DNA of 64,000 bases from Arthrobacter humicola (GCF_022803015.1 NZ_JAFKON010000001.1:744001-808000); one strand, 5' to 3'. Counted from the stretch's first letter, positions 26,414 through 40,440 are shown. A program made the numbers and translations. Notes: generated by a model not told the origin, from the letters alone.

Positions 26414-27229
26414 CTAATCCGTCAACAGGTGACTCTCGAACCTGACAATATTAGCAAACTCGGCAGCGTCCAGGCTGGCACCGCCGACCAGCAAGCCGTC
26501 GACGTCGCGCTCCTTCAGGATCGATGCCGCGTTGTTGGCCTTGACCGAGCCGCCGTACAGCAGGCGGGTCTTGGCGGCGACGTCTGCTCCGAAGAGGGTG
26601 GACAGTTCGGCACGGATGGCGGCGCACATTTCCTGCGCGTCCTCCGGGCCTGCGACCTCGCCGGTGCCGATGGCCCACACGGGCTCGTAGGCAACTACGA
26701 GCCCGGCGGCCTGCTCCGGGGTGAGGCCTTCGACGCAGGCGCGCAGCTGGGCGAGGGTGTGGTCCACGTGGGTGCCGGCCTGCCGGATCTCCAGGCCTTC
26801 ACCGACGCAGAGGACCGGGGTGATGCCGTGCCGGAAGGCGGCTTTGGTCTTGGCGTTGAGCACGGCGTCGGACTCGTTGTGGATGGTGCGGCGTTCGCTG
26901 TGGCCGACCAGGACGTAGCTGCAGGCAAGCTTGGCGAGGAACTGGCCGGAAATGTCGCCCGTGTAGGCGCCGGAGTCGAACTGGGAAAGGTCCTGGCCAC
27001 CATAGACGACGGCGAGCTCGTCGCCCTGGACCAGGGTCTGGACGCCGCGGAGATCCGTGAACGGCGGGAAGACGGCGACCTCCACCCGGCTGTAGTCGTG
27101 CTTGGCGTCGGACAGGGTCCACGCGAGCTTCTGCAGGAGGGTGATGCCCTGGACGTGGTCCATGTTCATCTTCCAGTTGCCGGCGATGAAGGGCTTGCGG
27201 TCGAATTTACCGTTGGTTGACGTGGTCAC
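26414..27229 (-). CDS. tpiA: Triosephosphate isomerase
   Basis: 271-aa TIM-barrel enzyme interconverting dihydroxyacetone phosphate and glyceraldehyde-3-phosphate. Catalytic residues are present: Lys in GNWKMN (K20), His in VLVGHSERR (H110) and Glu in [11 protein letters not shown] (E182), plus the phosphate loop [14 protein letters not shown] start with GGAG close upstream. Confidence 0.95.
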   Translation of the reverse strand: MTTSTNGKFDRKPFIAGNWKMNMDHVQGITLLQKLAWTLSDAKHDYSRVEVAVFPPFTDLRGVQTLVQGDELAVVYGGQDLSQFDSGAYTGDISGQFLAKLACSYVLVGHSERRTIHNESDAVLNAKTKAAFRHGITPVLCVGEGLEIRQAGTHVDHTLAQLRACVEGLTPEQAAGLVVAYEPVWAIGTGEVAGPEDAQEMCAAIRAELSTLFGADVAAKTRLLYGGSVKANNAASILKERDVDGLLVGGASLDAAEFANIVRFESHLLTD

Positions 27230-27261
27230 GTGATCTCCAGGAGTTCTTGGTGTGTGGGAGC

Positions 27262-27306
27262 AGCCGGCAGGGCGCCCGGTTCCCTGCGGAGGGCGCCCTG
27301 CCGGCT
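27262..27306 (-). other. Intercistronic hairpin between pgk and tpiA
   Basis: Perfect 16-bp stem AGCCGGCAGGGCGCCC/GGGCGCCCTGCCGGCT with a 13-nt loop and no U-tract. It lies inside the gap-pgk-tpiA-secG unit, so it is either a partial terminator or an mRNA-stabilising element. Confidence 0.75.
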
Positions 27307-27316
27307 CAAATGCCGG

Positions 27317-27348
27317 TGCTTTTAGCGGTCAGTGCTTCTAACGGTCCA
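27317..27348 (-). repeat. 16-bp imperfect tandem duplication spanning the pgk stop codon
   Basis: tgcttttagcggtcag followed by tgcttctaacggtcca. The gene-proximal copy contains the pgk TAG stop; the distal copy carries TAA at the equivalent place. About 12 of 16 bases match. Confidence 0.65.
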
Positions 27349-28564
27349 GGACGCTCAGGCCGGGGAGTTCCTTGCCTTCAAGGTACTCCAGACTTGCGCC
27401 GCCGCCGGTGGAAATGTGGCCGAACGCCTCATCGGCGAAGCCGAGTGTCCGGACCGCTGCCGCCGAGTCGCCGCCGCCAACCACGGTGAACGCGTCCGTC
27501 TCGGTCAGGGCCTGGGCGATGGCCCGGGTACCGCCGGCGAAGGCCGCGAATTCGAACACGCCCATGGGCCCGTTCCAGAACACCGTCCGAGCGCCCTTGA
27601 TCCGTTCCGCGAACGCCGCTGCCGAGACCGGCCCGATGTCCAGCCCGATGCCCTGGGCTCCGAAGCTGCCCGACTCGATGGCGTCGGCCGCAACGGTCTC
27701 GTGCTCGGCGTCGGCGGCGAACTTGCCCGCCACCACAACATCGGTGGGCACGACGAACTCGGTACCGGCGTCGGCGGCGCGCTTCAGGTAGTCCTGGACG
27801 ACCGGGATCTGGTCCTCTTCGAGCAGGCTGCCCGCGACCTTGTGACCCGCGGCGGCGAGGAAGGTGAACAGCATGCCGCCGCCCACCAGGATCGTGTCCG
27901 CCTTGCCCAGGAGGTTGTCGATCACAGCGAGCTTGTCGGAGACCTTGGAACCGCCGAGGACAACGACGTAGGGCCGCTGGGTGTCCGTGGTGAGCTTGCG
28001 CAACACCTCGACCTCCGTGCGGACAAGGTCGCCCTGGTAGGACGGCAACCGCGTGGCGACGTCGTACACGCTGGCGTGCTTGCGGTGCACCGCACCGAAG
28101 GCATCATCGACGAAGGCGCCGTTGTCGCCGGTGAGGGCGACCAGCTCGTCCGCGAAGGCGCCGCGCTCGGCGTCGTCCTTGGAGGTCTCCCGCGCGTCGA
28201 AGCGCACGTTTTCCAGGACCAGCACTTCGCCGTCCTGCAGCGCCGCGGAGAGCTCCTTGGCCGACTCGCCGACGGTGTCGGCGGCAAGTGAGACCTTGAA
28301 CCCGGCAAGCTCTGCCAGCCGTGCGGCTGCGGGCTTGAGGGAGTACTTCTCCTCCGGGGCGCCCTTGGGGCGGCCGAGGTGTGCTGTGACCAGCACGCGG
28401 GCACCGGCGTCCGTGAGCTTCGCCAGCACTGGCAGGGAGGCCTTGATGCGGCCGTCGTCAGTCACTGTAGAGCCGTCGAGCGGCACGTTCAGGTCACTTC
28501 TGACCAGAACGTACCGCCCGCGGACACCATCAGCGATCAGTTCGTTGAGGGTGTGAAATGTCAT
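27338..28564 (-). CDS. pgk: Phosphoglycerate kinase
   Basis: 408-aa glycolytic kinase. Seen: [12 protein letters not shown] near the N-terminus, the substrate-binding [21 protein letters not shown] and the C-terminal nucleotide-binding [11 protein letters not shown] with [12 protein letters not shown]. The start ATG lies 10 nt after the gap stop. AGGG upstream may serve as the ribosome site; TAGGGT-N7-ATG would also fit a leaderless internal promoter. Confidence 0.95.
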   Translation of the reverse strand: MTFHTLNELIADGVRGRYVLVRSDLNVPLDGSTVTDDGRIKASLPVLAKLTDAGARVLVTAHLGRPKGAPEEKYSLKPAAARLAELAGFKVSLAADTVGESAKELSAALQDGEVLVLENVRFDARETSKDDAERGAFADELVALTGDNGAFVDDAFGAVHRKHASVYDVATRLPSYQGDLVRTEVEVLRKLTTDTQRPYVVVLGGSKVSDKLAVIDNLLGKADTILVGGGMLFTFLAAAGHKVAGSLLEEDQIPVVQDYLKRAADAGTEFVVPTDVVVAGKFAADAEHETVAADAIESGSFGAQGIGLDIGPVSAAAFAERIKGARTVFWNGPMGVFEFAAFAGGTRAIAQALTETDAFTVVGGGDSAAAVRTLGFADEAFGHISTGGGASLEYLEGKELPGLSVLDR

Positions 28565-28574
28565 GAGTCTTACC

Positions 28575-29678
<1,104 letters not shown>

Positions 29679-29752
29679 TTACCAGATCGGAGGGCGACCA
29701 GCCACATTGCTGAAGGCTAACCGCCTTCCGTGATCCATCTTACGTTTAACCG

Positions 29753-29782
29753 GGACTGCCCCCGCAAGTGCAGGGGCAGTCC
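29753..29782 (-). terminator. Hairpin downstream of sodA (1)
   Basis: GGACTGCCCC/GGGGCAGTCC with a 10-nt loop in the 287-bp sodA-gap intergenic region. No strong U-tract. Confidence 0.65.
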
Positions 29783-29786
29783 GTCC

Positions 29787-29816
29787 ACATTTCGGGCCGA
29801 AGGGCCCGTAATGTGA
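29787..29816 (-). terminator. Hairpin downstream of sodA (2)
   Basis: CACATT-t-CGGGCC paired with GGCCCG-t-AATGTG and a 4-nt GAAG loop. It lies 4 bp from the first hairpin and nearer the sodA stop, so the two act in tandem. Confidence 0.7.
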
Positions 29817-29872
29817 GGTTTGTTACAAACAGAAGTCGATTCCGTCACCCTGTGCAGGGTATAGGGACCTGC

Positions 29873-30496
29873 CTAGAGGGTGATGAGACCCGTCGCGTTC
29901 TTGCGCGCGGCGTCGAAGCGCTTGGCGACGTCGGCCCAGTTCACGATGTTCCAGAAGGCCTTGACGTAGTCAGCCTTGACGTTGACGTAGTCCAGGTAGA
30001 AGGCGTGCTCCCACATGTCCAGCATCAGCAGCGGGGTGGTGCCGAGTGCGACGTTGCCCTGCTGATCGTAGAGCTGCTCGATGACCAGGTTGCCGCCGAT
30101 GGGCTCGTAGGCCAGGAAGCCCCAGCCGGAGCCCTGCAGGCCCAATGCCGCGGCGCTGAACTGCGCACGGAACGCGTCGAACGAGCCGAAGGCGTCGTCA
30201 ATGGCCGCCGCGAGCTCGCCCTCGGGCTTGTCGCCACCGTCCGGTGAGAGGTTCTTCCAGAAGACGGAGTGGTTGATGTGCCCGCCGGTGTGGAACGCGA
30301 GGTCCTTGGAGAGGCGGTTGATGTTGGCGAAGTCGCCCTTTTCGCGCGCCTCGGCCAGCTGGGCCAGAGCGTTGTTGGCGCCGGCCACATAGGCGGCGTG
30401 GTGCTTGCTGTGGTGCAGCTCCATGATCCTCGCGGAGATGTGCGGTTCCAGCGCTGCGTAGTCATAGTCGAGCTCGGGCAGTACGTACTCGGTCAC
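29873..30496 (-). CDS. sodA: Superoxide dismutase (Fe/Mn family)
   Basis: 207-aa cytosolic Fe/Mn superoxide dismutase. Metal ligands are visible: His in MELHHSKHH (about H28), His in [10 protein letters not shown], and Asp/His in [12 protein letters not shown]. The sequence favours Mn (for example [10 protein letters not shown]) but metal choice cannot be decided by eye. The GTG start has GGAGG 5-6 nt upstream; the open frame extends further but without homology. It has its own leader with palindromic sites and two downstream hairpins, so it is probably monocistronic. Confidence 0.93.
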   Translation of the reverse strand: MTEYVLPELDYDYAALEPHISARIMELHHSKHHAAYVAGANNALAQLAEAREKGDFANINRLSKDLAFHTGGHINHSVFWKNLSPDGGDKPEGELAAAIDDAFGSFDAFRAQFSAAALGLQGSGWGFLAYEPIGGNLVIEQLYDQQGNVALGTTPLLMLDMWEHAFYLDYVNVKADYVKAFWNIVNWADVAKRFDAARKNATGLITL

Positions 30497-30550
30497 AAAT
30501 TCCTCCAATGTCGTGGACGGGTTGTCCGGTTCGGTAACTCTTTCGATCGT

Positions 30551-30572
30551 GCATCCGGATGCGGGGCATCCG
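30551..30572. promoter_or_regulatory. Palindromic operator-like sequence upstream of sodA
   Basis: Perfect 12-bp palindrome GCATCCGGATGC followed 4 bp later by a further GCATCCGG half. About 55 bp further upstream, CCCGGATATT and CCCGGGATATT form a direct repeat (about 30613-30644). No regulator can be named. Confidence 0.4.
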
Positions 30573-30664
30573 GAAAATTGCGGTGGGTCCAACCGCGACA
30601 ACCAGCCGCGGCTCCCGGATATTTCATTCCCCGGGATATTCCTGCTGTTGATTCTAGGGGCGGG

Positions 30665-31645
30665 CTAGTCGTCGAGCATTTCCGGCGTCACATTGGCTTC
30701 CGTGCCCGGGATGCCGAGGTCCTGGGCCCGTTTGTCCGCCATGGCCAGCAGCCGGCGGATCCGGCCGGCGATGGCGTCCTTGGTCATGACGGGGTCGGCG
30801 AGCCGGCCCAGCTCGTCCAGGCTGGCCTGTTTGTGCGCGACCCGGAGCTCACCGGCATACTTCAGGTGGTCCGGGACGTCGTCGCCCAGGATTTCCAGGG
30901 CGCGGTCCACCCGGGCACCGGCGGCCACGGCGGCCTGCGCGGAACGGCGCAGGTTCGCGTCATCGAAGTTGGCGAGCCGGTTGGCCGTGGCGCGGACTTC
31001 CTTGCGCATGCGGCGTTCTTCCCAGACCATCAGCGCGTCGTGGGCACCCATGCGCGTCAGTAGCGCGGCGATCGTGTCGCCGTCGCGGATCACCACGCGG
31101 TCCACTCCCCTGACCTCGCGGGCCTTGGCCTGAATACCCAGGCGGCGGGCGGCGCCGACGAGGGCCAGGGCCGATTCGGGGCCGGGGCAGGTGACTTCCA
31201 TGGCCGAGGAGCGGCCGGGCTCGGTGAGCGAGCCGTGGACCAGGAACGCACCGCGCCAGACAGCTTCGGCGTCCGCGGCGGAGCCGTTCACCACTACCGA
31301 CGGAAGGCCGCGCACGGGCCGCCCCCGCGCGTCCAGGAGTCCGGTCTGGCGGGCGAGGGCCTCACCGTCGCGCACCACCCGCACCACGTAGCGGCTGCCG
31401 CGGCGCAGGCCGCCGCCGGAGACGACGATGATCTCGCTCTGGTGGCCGTACACCTCGGCGATGGCGGCGCGCAGCCGCCGGGCGGTCGATGCGAGGTCGA
31501 CTTCGGCCTCGATCACAATCCGGCCCGAGATGATGTGCAGCCCGCCGGCGAAGCGGAGCATCGCCGATACCTCGGCCTTGCGGACTGAGGACTTCTTGAT
31601 ATCCAGACGGGAAAGTTCTTCCTTGACTGATGCTGTCAGTGCCAT
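30665..31645 (-). CDS. whiA: WhiA, DNA-binding developmental/division regulator
   Basis: 326-aa WhiA family protein: an N-terminal degenerate LAGLIDADG homing-endonuclease-like domain ([20 protein letters not shown]) and a C-terminal helix-turn-helix ([20 protein letters not shown] ... [17 protein letters not shown]). In Streptomyces it controls sporulation division; in non-sporulating Gram-positives it affects cell division. It follows yvcK by 10 nt in the conserved rapZ-yvcK-whiA cluster. ATG start with AGGAAAGG upstream. Confidence 0.93.
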   Translation of the reverse strand: MALTASVKEELSRLDIKKSSVRKAEVSAMLRFAGGLHIISGRIVIEAEVDLASTARRLRAAIAEVYGHQSEIIVVSGGGLRRGSRYVVRVVRDGEALARQTGLLDARGRPVRGLPSVVVNGSAADAEAVWRGAFLVHGSLTEPGRSSAMEVTCPGPESALALVGAARRLGIQAKAREVRGVDRVVIRDGDTIAALLTRMGAHDALMVWEERRMRKEVRATANRLANFDDANLRRSAQAAVAAGARVDRALEILGDDVPDHLKYAGELRVAHKQASLDELGRLADPVMTKDAIAGRIRRLLAMADKRAQDLGIPGTEANVTPEMLDD

Positions 31646-31655
31646 GGCACCTTTC

Positions 31656-32675
31656 CTAACTATTCCCGAAAATATCGTGATACGCCGTCGCCAGCCGCAA
31701 CGGATCGTGGACCGGACGGCGACCAGACGCCCCCACTTTACCCAAGACCACCTCGGCACCGAGCATTCCTGCCGCCGCCTCGAAGTCGGGCAGGTTCTGC
31801 ACCGACGCCGGGTCGGCCAGGATGACGTCGATCGTGAACTCCGGCGCATATTCGCGCAGCACCCGGAGGTGGTCGGCGGCGGACATGCCGGCCGTCTCCT
31901 TGGTATCTGTGGCCAGGTTCATGGTCAGGCACCGGCGGGCAGCCGTGTTGGCGAGGGCCTCGCGCATTTCGGGCAGCAACAGGTGCGGCAGCACGGACGT
32001 GTACCAGGAGCCCGGCCCGAGGATCACCCAGTCGGCCAGCTCGATCGCCGTCAGAGCCTCGGTGCAGGCCGGAGCGTTCTCAGGCAAGAGCCGGACGTGC
32101 TCCAGGGACCCTGCCACCGCGCACTTGGCCTGGCCGGTGAGCGTCTGCAGTGCCGTGGCGCCGTCCGGGGCGGTGACCCGGACCTGGCCCTCGATGGTCA
32201 GCGGGACGCTGGACATCGGCAGGACTTCGCCGCGCGCGCCGAGCAGGGCGCCGGCCCACTTCAGGCCTGCGACGGTGTCGCCCAGGAGCTCCCAGAGCGT
32301 GACGATCAGGAGGTTGCCCATCGCGTGCTCATCGAGGGAGCCACCGCGGCCTTTGCCGGGGGCGAAGCGGTGCTGCATGACGTCGCGCCACGTGCGGCCC
32401 CAGTCGGTGTCGTCGCACAGCGCGGACAGGGCCATCCGGAGATCACCGGGCGGCAGGACGCCGTACTCTTCGCGGAGCCGGCCGGAGGATCCGCCGTCGT
32501 CCGCGACCGTGACGACCGCGGTGAGTTCGGAGGTCAGCAGGCGCAGGGCCGACAGCGAAGCGGAGAGGCCGTGGCCGCCGCCGAGCGCGACGACGGACGG
32601 GCCTTTGTCCTGCTGGCTGGCGAAGGCCGCGCTGGCGGGCGGGACAAGGGGCAGCGGGCCGGTCAGCAGCGCCAT
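31656..32675 (-). CDS. yvcK: YvcK/CofD-like protein (gluconeogenesis factor)
   Basis: 339-aa protein of the YvcK family, which binds UDP-sugars and influences cell-wall synthesis and growth on gluconeogenic carbon. Seen: [18 protein letters not shown] at the nucleotide-sugar site, [19 protein letters not shown] and [18 protein letters not shown]. The start ATG overlaps the rapZ TAA by 1 nt. Confidence 0.92.
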   Translation of the reverse strand: MALLTGPLPLVPPASAAFASQQDKGPSVVALGGGHGLSASLSALRLLTSELTAVVTVADDGGSSGRLREEYGVLPPGDLRMALSALCDDTDWGRTWRDVMQHRFAPGKGRGGSLDEHAMGNLLIVTLWELLGDTVAGLKWAGALLGARGEVLPMSSVPLTIEGQVRVTAPDGATALQTLTGQAKCAVAGSLEHVRLLPENAPACTEALTAIELADWVILGPGSWYTSVLPHLLLPEMREALANTAARRCLTMNLATDTKETAGMSAADHLRVLREYAPEFTIDVILADPASVQNLPDFEAAAGMLGAEVVLGKVGASGRRPVHDPLRLATAYHDIFGNS

Positions 32676-33598
32676 TACTCGCGGCCCAGGTCCCGGTGCG
32701 TCGTGGTCACCGTGACGCGCGGATACTGCGCCAGCCTCCGGGAGAGCTCGACGGCGACCGCCACGGAGCGGTGCTTGCCGCCGGTGCAGCCCACGGCGAT
32801 GGTGGCGTAGTGCTTGTTCTCCCGCCGGTACCCGTCCAGGACAGGTTCAAGGGCCAGGACGTAGCGTTCCACGAAGTCGCTGACGCCCTGGGCCTCCAGC
32901 ACATAGTCGCTGACGTCCTTGTCCAGTCCGGTGTGCGGGCGCAACTGCGGCACCCAGTGCGGGTTGGGGATGAAGCGGGCATCGGCCACGAAGTTGGCAT
33001 CCACCGGCAGCCCGTACTTAAAGCCAAAGCTCATGACGTTCAGCCGCAGCGCCACCGGCCCGGTCTCGCTGAAGAGCTCGGTGATGGCGGTGGCGAGGCC
33101 ATGGACGTTGAGGGAGGACGTGTCCAGGACGATGTCGGCGGTGTCCTTCAATTCACGGACCAGCTCGCGCTCGGCGGCGATGCCGTCCAGGATCCGGCCG
33201 CCGCCCTGGAGCGGGTGGGGCCTGCGGCCCTGCTCAAAGCGGCGCACCAGGACGTCGTCGTTGGCGTCGAGGAACAGCACGCGGAAGCTCACGCCGGTGG
33301 CTTCCAGGGCGCGGAGCGCCGCGCGCATGTCGACGAACAGTTCCTTGCTCCGGACGTCCATCACGACGGCGAGCTTGGACATGGAGTGCGGCGTCCGGGA
33401 CACCAGTTCGGCGAGCGTGCCGAGCATCTGCGGCGGCAGGTTTTCCACGACATACCAGCCATGGTCCTCAAGGGCGTCCGAGGCGGTGCTGCGGCCGGCT
33501 CCCGACATTCCGGTCACCACGAGCAGTTCAGCCTCGACGGGTTTGACGGGTGTCATGCCGTCCGCATCCGTCTCGGATCCTGCCGTCGACTCTGCCAT
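32675..33598 (-). CDS. rapZ: RapZ, nucleotide-binding RNase adapter protein
   Basis: 307-aa RapZ/YvcJ P-loop protein. Seen: Walker [10 protein letters not shown] (30-38), Walker-B-like region [16 protein letters not shown], and the C-terminal [20 protein letters not shown] typical of the RapZ ligand domain. In E. coli it controls amino-sugar synthesis via RNase E; the actinobacterial role is not established. It begins the rapZ-yvcK-whiA unit, 120 nt after the uvrC stop. Confidence 0.93.
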   Translation of the reverse strand: MAESTAGSETDADGMTPVKPVEAELLVVTGMSGAGRSTASDALEDHGWYVVENLPPQMLGTLAELVSRTPHSMSKLAVVMDVRSKELFVDMRAALRALEATGVSFRVLFLDANDDVLVRRFEQGRRPHPLQGGGRILDGIAAERELVRELKDTADIVLDTSSLNVHGLATAITELFSETGPVALRLNVMSFGFKYGLPVDANFVADARFIPNPHWVPQLRPHTGLDKDVSDYVLEAQGVSDFVERYVLALEPVLDGYRRENKHYATIAVGCTGGKHRSVAVAVELSRRLAQYPRVTVTTTHRDLGRE

Positions 33599-33718
33599 CA
33601 GTGAAGCCCCATCTCTGCCTGTGCGATTTGCTGTTTGTCAGGTTTGCGCGCCGGCCGCGGTGATGCCGCTGCCGTGCCGTACCCAAGTCTTTACCCTAGC
33701 TAAGTTTGGCGGCACTAG

Positions 33719-35728
33719 CTAAGCGTCGAGGATTTCGCCGGTGGTCATGTTGACGGCAGGAACCGGGGCGGCTTCCTCGACGCCGCCGCCAGCGAAGTGC
33801 CGGACGATCGCGGCGGCGAGGGAGGGGCCAATCCCCTTGGCGCCGGTGAGTTCGTCCTGCGTCGCGGCTTTGATCCCCTTGACGGAGCCGAACTCCGCCA
33901 GGAGGGCCTTGCGCTTGGATTCGCCCAGCCCGGGCACGCTGTCCAGGGCGGAGGCCGTCATGGCCTTGCCGCGCTTTTGCCGGTGGAAGGTGATGGCGAA
34001 GCGGTGGGCCTCATCGCGGATCCGCTGCAGCAGATACAGGCCGGCCGAGGCGCGTGGCAGGATCACCGGGAAATCGCTGTCCGGCAGCCACACCTCTTCG
34101 AGCCGTTTGGCCAGGCCGACCACATACACGTCCTCGATGCCGAGCTCTTCCAGCGCCCTTGCGGCGGCATTGACCTGCGGTTTGCCGCCGTCGACGACGA
34201 CGAGGTTGGGCGGGTAGGCGAATTTGCTCCGCGGTGTTGGCGTCGTGGAGTCCGCGACCGCCGCGGCGGTTGCCGCGTCCAGGGCGGCCTGGTGCGCCGG
34301 TTTGGCCGCAGCCGCCGCCTGCTCGTCTTTTTCTTGAAGATAGTGCCGGAACCGCCGGGTCAGCACATCATGCATGGCCGCCGTGTCGTCGGTGGCCGCG
34401 GCCCCGGTCACGGCGAACTTCCGGTAGTCGGACTTTTTCGGCAGGCCGTCCTCGACCACCACCATGGAGCCGACCACGTTGGTGCCCTGGACGTGTGAGA
34501 TGTCGAAGCACTCGATCCGCAGCAGCGCCACGGGAAGCTCGAGCGCTTCCTGGATTTCCTGCAGGGCCTGGGAGCGCATGGTGAGGTCGCCGGCGCGCCG
34601 GGACTTGTGAAGTTTGAGGGCGTGCTCGGCGTTTTCACGGACCGTGGACAGGAGGGCGGCCTTGTCTCCGCGCTGGGGCACGCGGATGTCCACCCGGGCC
34701 CCGCGCAGGCCGCTGAGCCATTGCGCCAGCTCCGGGGCGTTGCTGGGCTCGGCAGGCACCAGCACTTCCCGGGGCAACCTGCCCTGGAGCCCGGCTTCCT
34801 CGCCGTAGACCTGCTGGAGCAGGTGTTCGACCAGTTCCGGGGTGGTGGAGTCCTCGACTTTTTCCACCACCCAGCCGCGTTGGCCACGGATCCGTCCGCC
34901 CCGGACGTGGAAGACCTGCACGGCGGCCTCGAGCTCGTCTTCGTGCAGGGCGAAGACGTCGGCGTCCGTGCCCTCGGCCAGGACGACGGCGTTACGTTCG
35001 AAGACCTTCTTCAGCGCCACGATGTCGTCCCGCAGCCGGGCCGCGCGTTCGTAGTCGAGCTCGGCGACTGCCGCGGCCATCTCCCGTTCCAGCCGGTTGA
35101 CGAAGGGCTTGGCTTCGCCGCCCATGAACGTGCAGAAATCCTCGGCCAGGGCGCGGTGGTCGGCCGCGGAGATCCGGCCGACGCACGGCGCGGAACATTT
35201 GTCGATGTAGCCGAGCAGGCAGGGCCGGCCGCTGGCTTCGGCGCGCTTCAGCACCCCGGCGCTGCAGCTGCGGACCGGGAACACGCGCAGCAGGGTGTCC
35301 ATGGTGTCCCGGATCGCGCCGGCGGTGTACGGGCCGAAGTACCGGGTCCCCTTGCGCCGGTCGCCGCGCAGCACCTGGACGCGCGGGTACTTCTCCCCCA
35401 TCGTCACGGCGAGGTACGGGTAGCTTTTGTCGTCCCTGAACATCACGTTGAAGCGGGGCGTGAATTCCTTGATCCAGGTGTATTCCAGCTGCAGCGACTC
35501 GAGTTCGCTGCCCACCACGGTCCATTCGACGCTGCTGGCCGTGTGGACCATCGCATAGGTTTTGGGCATGAGCCCGGCGGGATTGGCGAAATAGGTGTTC
35601 AGCCGGGCACGGAGGTTCTTGGCCTTGCCGACGTAGATGACCCGGCCGTGCGGATCGCGGAAGCGGTACACGCCCGGATTAGTCGGAATTTCACCCGTCT
35701 GGGGTCGGTAACTCGCTGGATCTGCCAC
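33719..35728 (-). CDS. uvrC: UvrC, excinuclease ABC subunit C
   Basis: 669-aa nuclease making the dual incision in nucleotide excision repair. Domains: GIY-YIG nuclease ([20 protein letters not shown]), UVR motif ([20 protein letters not shown]), RNase H-like endonuclease with [10 protein letters not shown] and VVVDGGKPQ, and C-terminal helix-hairpin-helix ([20 protein letters not shown]). The GTG start (MADPASY) lies exactly 6 nt after a TAGACT -10 box and has no ribosome site. Confidence 0.95.
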   Translation of the reverse strand: MADPASYRPQTGEIPTNPGVYRFRDPHGRVIYVGKAKNLRARLNTYFANPAGLMPKTYAMVHTASSVEWTVVGSELESLQLEYTWIKEFTPRFNVMFRDDKSYPYLAVTMGEKYPRVQVLRGDRRKGTRYFGPYTAGAIRDTMDTLLRVFPVRSCSAGVLKRAEASGRPCLLGYIDKCSAPCVGRISAADHRALAEDFCTFMGGEAKPFVNRLEREMAAAVAELDYERAARLRDDIVALKKVFERNAVVLAEGTDADVFALHEDELEAAVQVFHVRGGRIRGQRGWVVEKVEDSTTPELVEHLLQQVYGEEAGLQGRLPREVLVPAEPSNAPELAQWLSGLRGARVDIRVPQRGDKAALLSTVRENAEHALKLHKSRRAGDLTMRSQALQEIQEALELPVALLRIECFDISHVQGTNVVGSMVVVEDGLPKKSDYRKFAVTGAAATDDTAAMHDVLTRRFRHYLQEKDEQAAAAAKPAHQAALDAATAAAVADSTTPTPRSKFAYPPNLVVVDGGKPQVNAAARALEELGIEDVYVVGLAKRLEEVWLPDSDFPVILPRASAGLYLLQRIRDEAHRFAITFHRQKRGKAMTASALDSVPGLGESKRKALLAEFGSVKGIKAATQDELTGAKGIGPSLAAAIVRHFAGGGVEEAAPVPAVNMTTGEILDA

Positions 35729-35734
35729 ACATCA

Positions 35735-35740
35735 AGTCTA
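35735..35740 (-). promoter_or_regulatory. -10 element of uvrC (leaderless)
   Basis: TAGACT on the minus strand with a 6-nt gap to the uvrC GTG; the predicted transcript starts at the start codon. Confidence 0.5.
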
Positions 35741-35802
35741 CTGAGCCGCCGGCGGTGCCGTTGCACGTGCACCGCAGCATGCCGGGAGCAGGAAGCTGCG
35801 CG

Positions 35803-36471
35803 CTATTCGGCTGACTTGCTCTGGTTGTAGCTGGTGGAGCGTTCCTGGCCGCTCAGGTCCGCGATTGCGTCCATGATGCGGTCCGTGACCTGGCGGCGGG
35901 CCGGCAGGGAATGGTCCGGTCCGGTTTTCTCGAAGTACAGCGGCTCGCCGACCTTCATGGTGAAGTGCTGCGGTTTGACGGACTTGCTGTCCGCGGGCTG
36001 CAGGTGTTCGGTGCCGATCAGGCCCACCGGGATTACGGGCGCGCCGGTGGTCAGGGCCAGCCAGCCGACGCCGGTGCGGCCGCGGTACAGGATGCCGTCG
36101 CGGGAACGGGTGCCTTCGGGATAGATGCCCACGCCCTTGCCGGAGTCGAGGATGTCCAGCAGCGTTTTCAGCGCCTGGACGCTCGCCGCCTGCTCGCCGC
36201 GTTCCACCGGAATGGAGCCCACAGCCTCGAAGAAGGACTTCATGGCCTTGCCTTTGATGCCGCCAGTGGTGAAGTACTCAGCCTTCGCGAAGAAGGCCAC
36301 GGGCCGCGGCATGAGCGCCTGGACGATCACGCTGTCCAGGAACGAGAGGTGGTTCGGTGCCACGATGAACGGTCCGTCCTTGGGCACGTTTTCCAGGCCG
36401 ATGACCGTGGGACGGCACGTGGTGGTTACCAGCCCCCGCGTGGTCCAGCGGATTGCGTCAAACATTGCCAT
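35803..36471 (-). CDS. 1-acyl-sn-glycerol-3-phosphate acyltransferase (PlsC family)
   Basis: 222-aa acyltransferase of phospholipid synthesis. Seen: the catalytic HX4D motif NHLSFLD (H41, D46), the GP-binding IYPEGTRSRDG (EGTR 119-122) and VIPVGLIGTE. No clear N-terminal membrane helix, so probably peripheral. The ATG overlaps the 3' end of the HAD phosphatase gene by 14 nt, so the two are coupled. Confidence 0.9.
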   Translation of the reverse strand: MAMFDAIRWTTRGLVTTTCRPTVIGLENVPKDGPFIVAPNHLSFLDSVIVQALMPRPVAFFAKAEYFTTGGIKGKAMKSFFEAVGSIPVERGEQAASVQALKTLLDILDSGKGVGIYPEGTRSRDGILYRGRTGVGWLALTTGAPVIPVGLIGTEHLQPADSKSVKPQHFTMKVGEPLYFEKTGPDHSLPARRQVTDRIMDAIADLSGQERSTSYNQSKSAE

Positions 36472-37249
36472 CGGTGTGCACCTCGTTCAGGGCTGTGGTC
36501 CCCGGGCGTTCGGAGAGCCGGTTGATCGTCGCGTGAAGCGCCTCGGTGTTGTGCACGATCTCGACGGCACCGGCCGCGTGCAGTTCGCCGTCGGGCGCAA
36601 ACCCCCAGCCTACGCCGATGCAGTCCAGTCCGTTCGCAGCGGCCCCGGCGACGTCCTGCGCCCGGTCCCCCACCATCACGGCCCGGCCGGCGGCCGCAGG
36701 GTCCGCGGCAGCGAGGTCCGAGAGCGCGGCGGCGACGATGCCGGCCTTGCCTTCGGGAACAGAGCCTTCGGGAACAGAGCCTGCGGGAACGGAGCCGTCG
36801 GGCACCGAGCCCGCTCCCGGGCTGGCGGCCTCGTCGGCGGCGGAGCCCCGGATGCTGTGGAAGAGTCCGGCGATGCCGTGGTGCGCCAGGACAGTGCGGG
36901 CAAGCCCTTCCGGCTTCTGGGTCGCGACGGCGATGGGCCGCCCCGCGGCCACGAAGTCCTCGAGGAGGCCGCGGATTCCCGGGTACAGCCTGCTCTGCGC
37001 TATTCCTGTGGATGCGTAGTGCGCGCGGTAGATGCGGATGGCGTCTTCCAGCTGTGCGGCCGGAACGCCGGCGATTTCCGTCAGGGAATGGCTGAGCTTG
37101 GGCCCAATCATGGCGTCCATCCGGGACTTGTCCGGAACCGGCAGGCCAAGCTCGATGAGGGCCGCGGCGATACCGTCGGTAATACCCCCGGCGGGATCGA
37201 CAAGAGTGCCGTCAAGGTCGAAGATCACGGGCACTGTTGTATGCGTCAC
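36458..37249 (-). CDS. HAD-family hydrolase (phosphoglycolate phosphatase-like)
   Basis: 263-aa haloacid-dehalogenase phosphatase with a helical cap. Seen: nucleophile motif VIFDLDGTLVDPAGG (residues 8-22), KPEGLARTVLAHHG and motif 4 MVGDRAQDVAGA. Between the two core halves is a low-complexity insertion of SVP(E/A/D)G pentapeptides encoded by a 15-bp tandem repeat, absent from typical family members. GTG start; a GAAACT hexamer 6 nt upstream could be a weak leaderless -10. The substrate is uncertain (2-phosphoglycolate, pyrophosphate or sugar phosphate). Confidence 0.85.
   Translation of the reverse strand: MTHTTVPVIFDLDGTLVDPAGGITDGIAAALIELGLPVPDKSRMDAMIGPKLSHSLTEIAGVPAAQLEDAIRIYRAHYASTGIAQSRLYPGIRGLLEDFVAAGRPIAVATQKPEGLARTVLAHHGIAGLFHSIRGSAADEAASPGAGSVPDGSVPAGSVPEGSVPEGKAGIVAAALSDLAAADPAAAGRAVMVGDRAQDVAGAAANGLDCIGVGWGFAPDGELHAAGAVEIVHNTEALHATINRLSERPGTTALNEVHTDGNV
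36750..36809 (-). repeat. 15-bp tandem repeat x4 in HAD phosphatase gene
   Basis: Four in-frame copies of ccttcgggaacagag with increasing divergence, encoding SVPEG, SVPEG, SVPAG, SVPDG. Confidence 0.9.
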
Positions 37250-37300
37250 CGGCTTAGTTTCTCACGAGTGTGCTGTTGCCAGAAATTCGCATGCTCCTAC

Positions 37301-37346
37301 GGGAATACATCGGGAATACATCACGCGATACATCAGCGGATACATC
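37301..37346. repeat. Four iterons (GATACATC/AATACATC) between uvrA and HAD gene
   Basis: Direct repeats gggaatacatc, gggaatacatc, acgcgatacatc, agcggatacatc at 11, 11 and 12-bp steps, about one DNA helical turn each. They lie 52 bp upstream of the HAD gene start. The helical phasing suggests a protein-binding array. Confidence 0.75.
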
Positions 37347-37424
37347 CGGTGAAAACCCTGCGGGGCGGGGACGCGCGCGGCGGAAGCTTACCTGCCCCGC
37401 CGCACGGTCCCTGGCGGCCGGTGT

Positions 37425-40373
<2,949 letters not shown>

Positions 40374-40380
40374 GAATCTA

Positions 40381-40386
40381 ATGCTA
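40381..40386 (-). promoter_or_regulatory. -10 element of uvrA (leaderless)
   Basis: TAGCAT on the minus strand with a 7-nt gap to the GTG. A second hexamer TAGATT overlaps it but lies too close to the GTG. Confidence 0.4.
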
Positions 40387-40387
40387 A

Positions 40388-40403
40388 TCGAAAACTTCTT
40401 CGA
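40388..40403. promoter_or_regulatory. LexA (SOS) box upstream of uvrA
   Basis: TCGAAGAAGTTTTCGA on the minus strand matches the actinobacterial/Bacillus-type SOS box TCGAAC-N4-GTTCGA at 10 of the 12 defined positions; the mismatches are the innermost C and G. It abuts the -10 element, where a bound repressor would block RNA polymerase. Confidence 0.65.
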
Positions 40404-40440
40404 AAAACTATTCCGCGCGGCACGGGCGGCGCCGGATGTG

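Noticed and set aside
37358..37401. Terminator after uvrA (GCGGGGC ... GCCCCGC)
   Set aside because: Only 7 bp of stem with a ~27-nt GC-rich loop; too easily found by chance in this composition.
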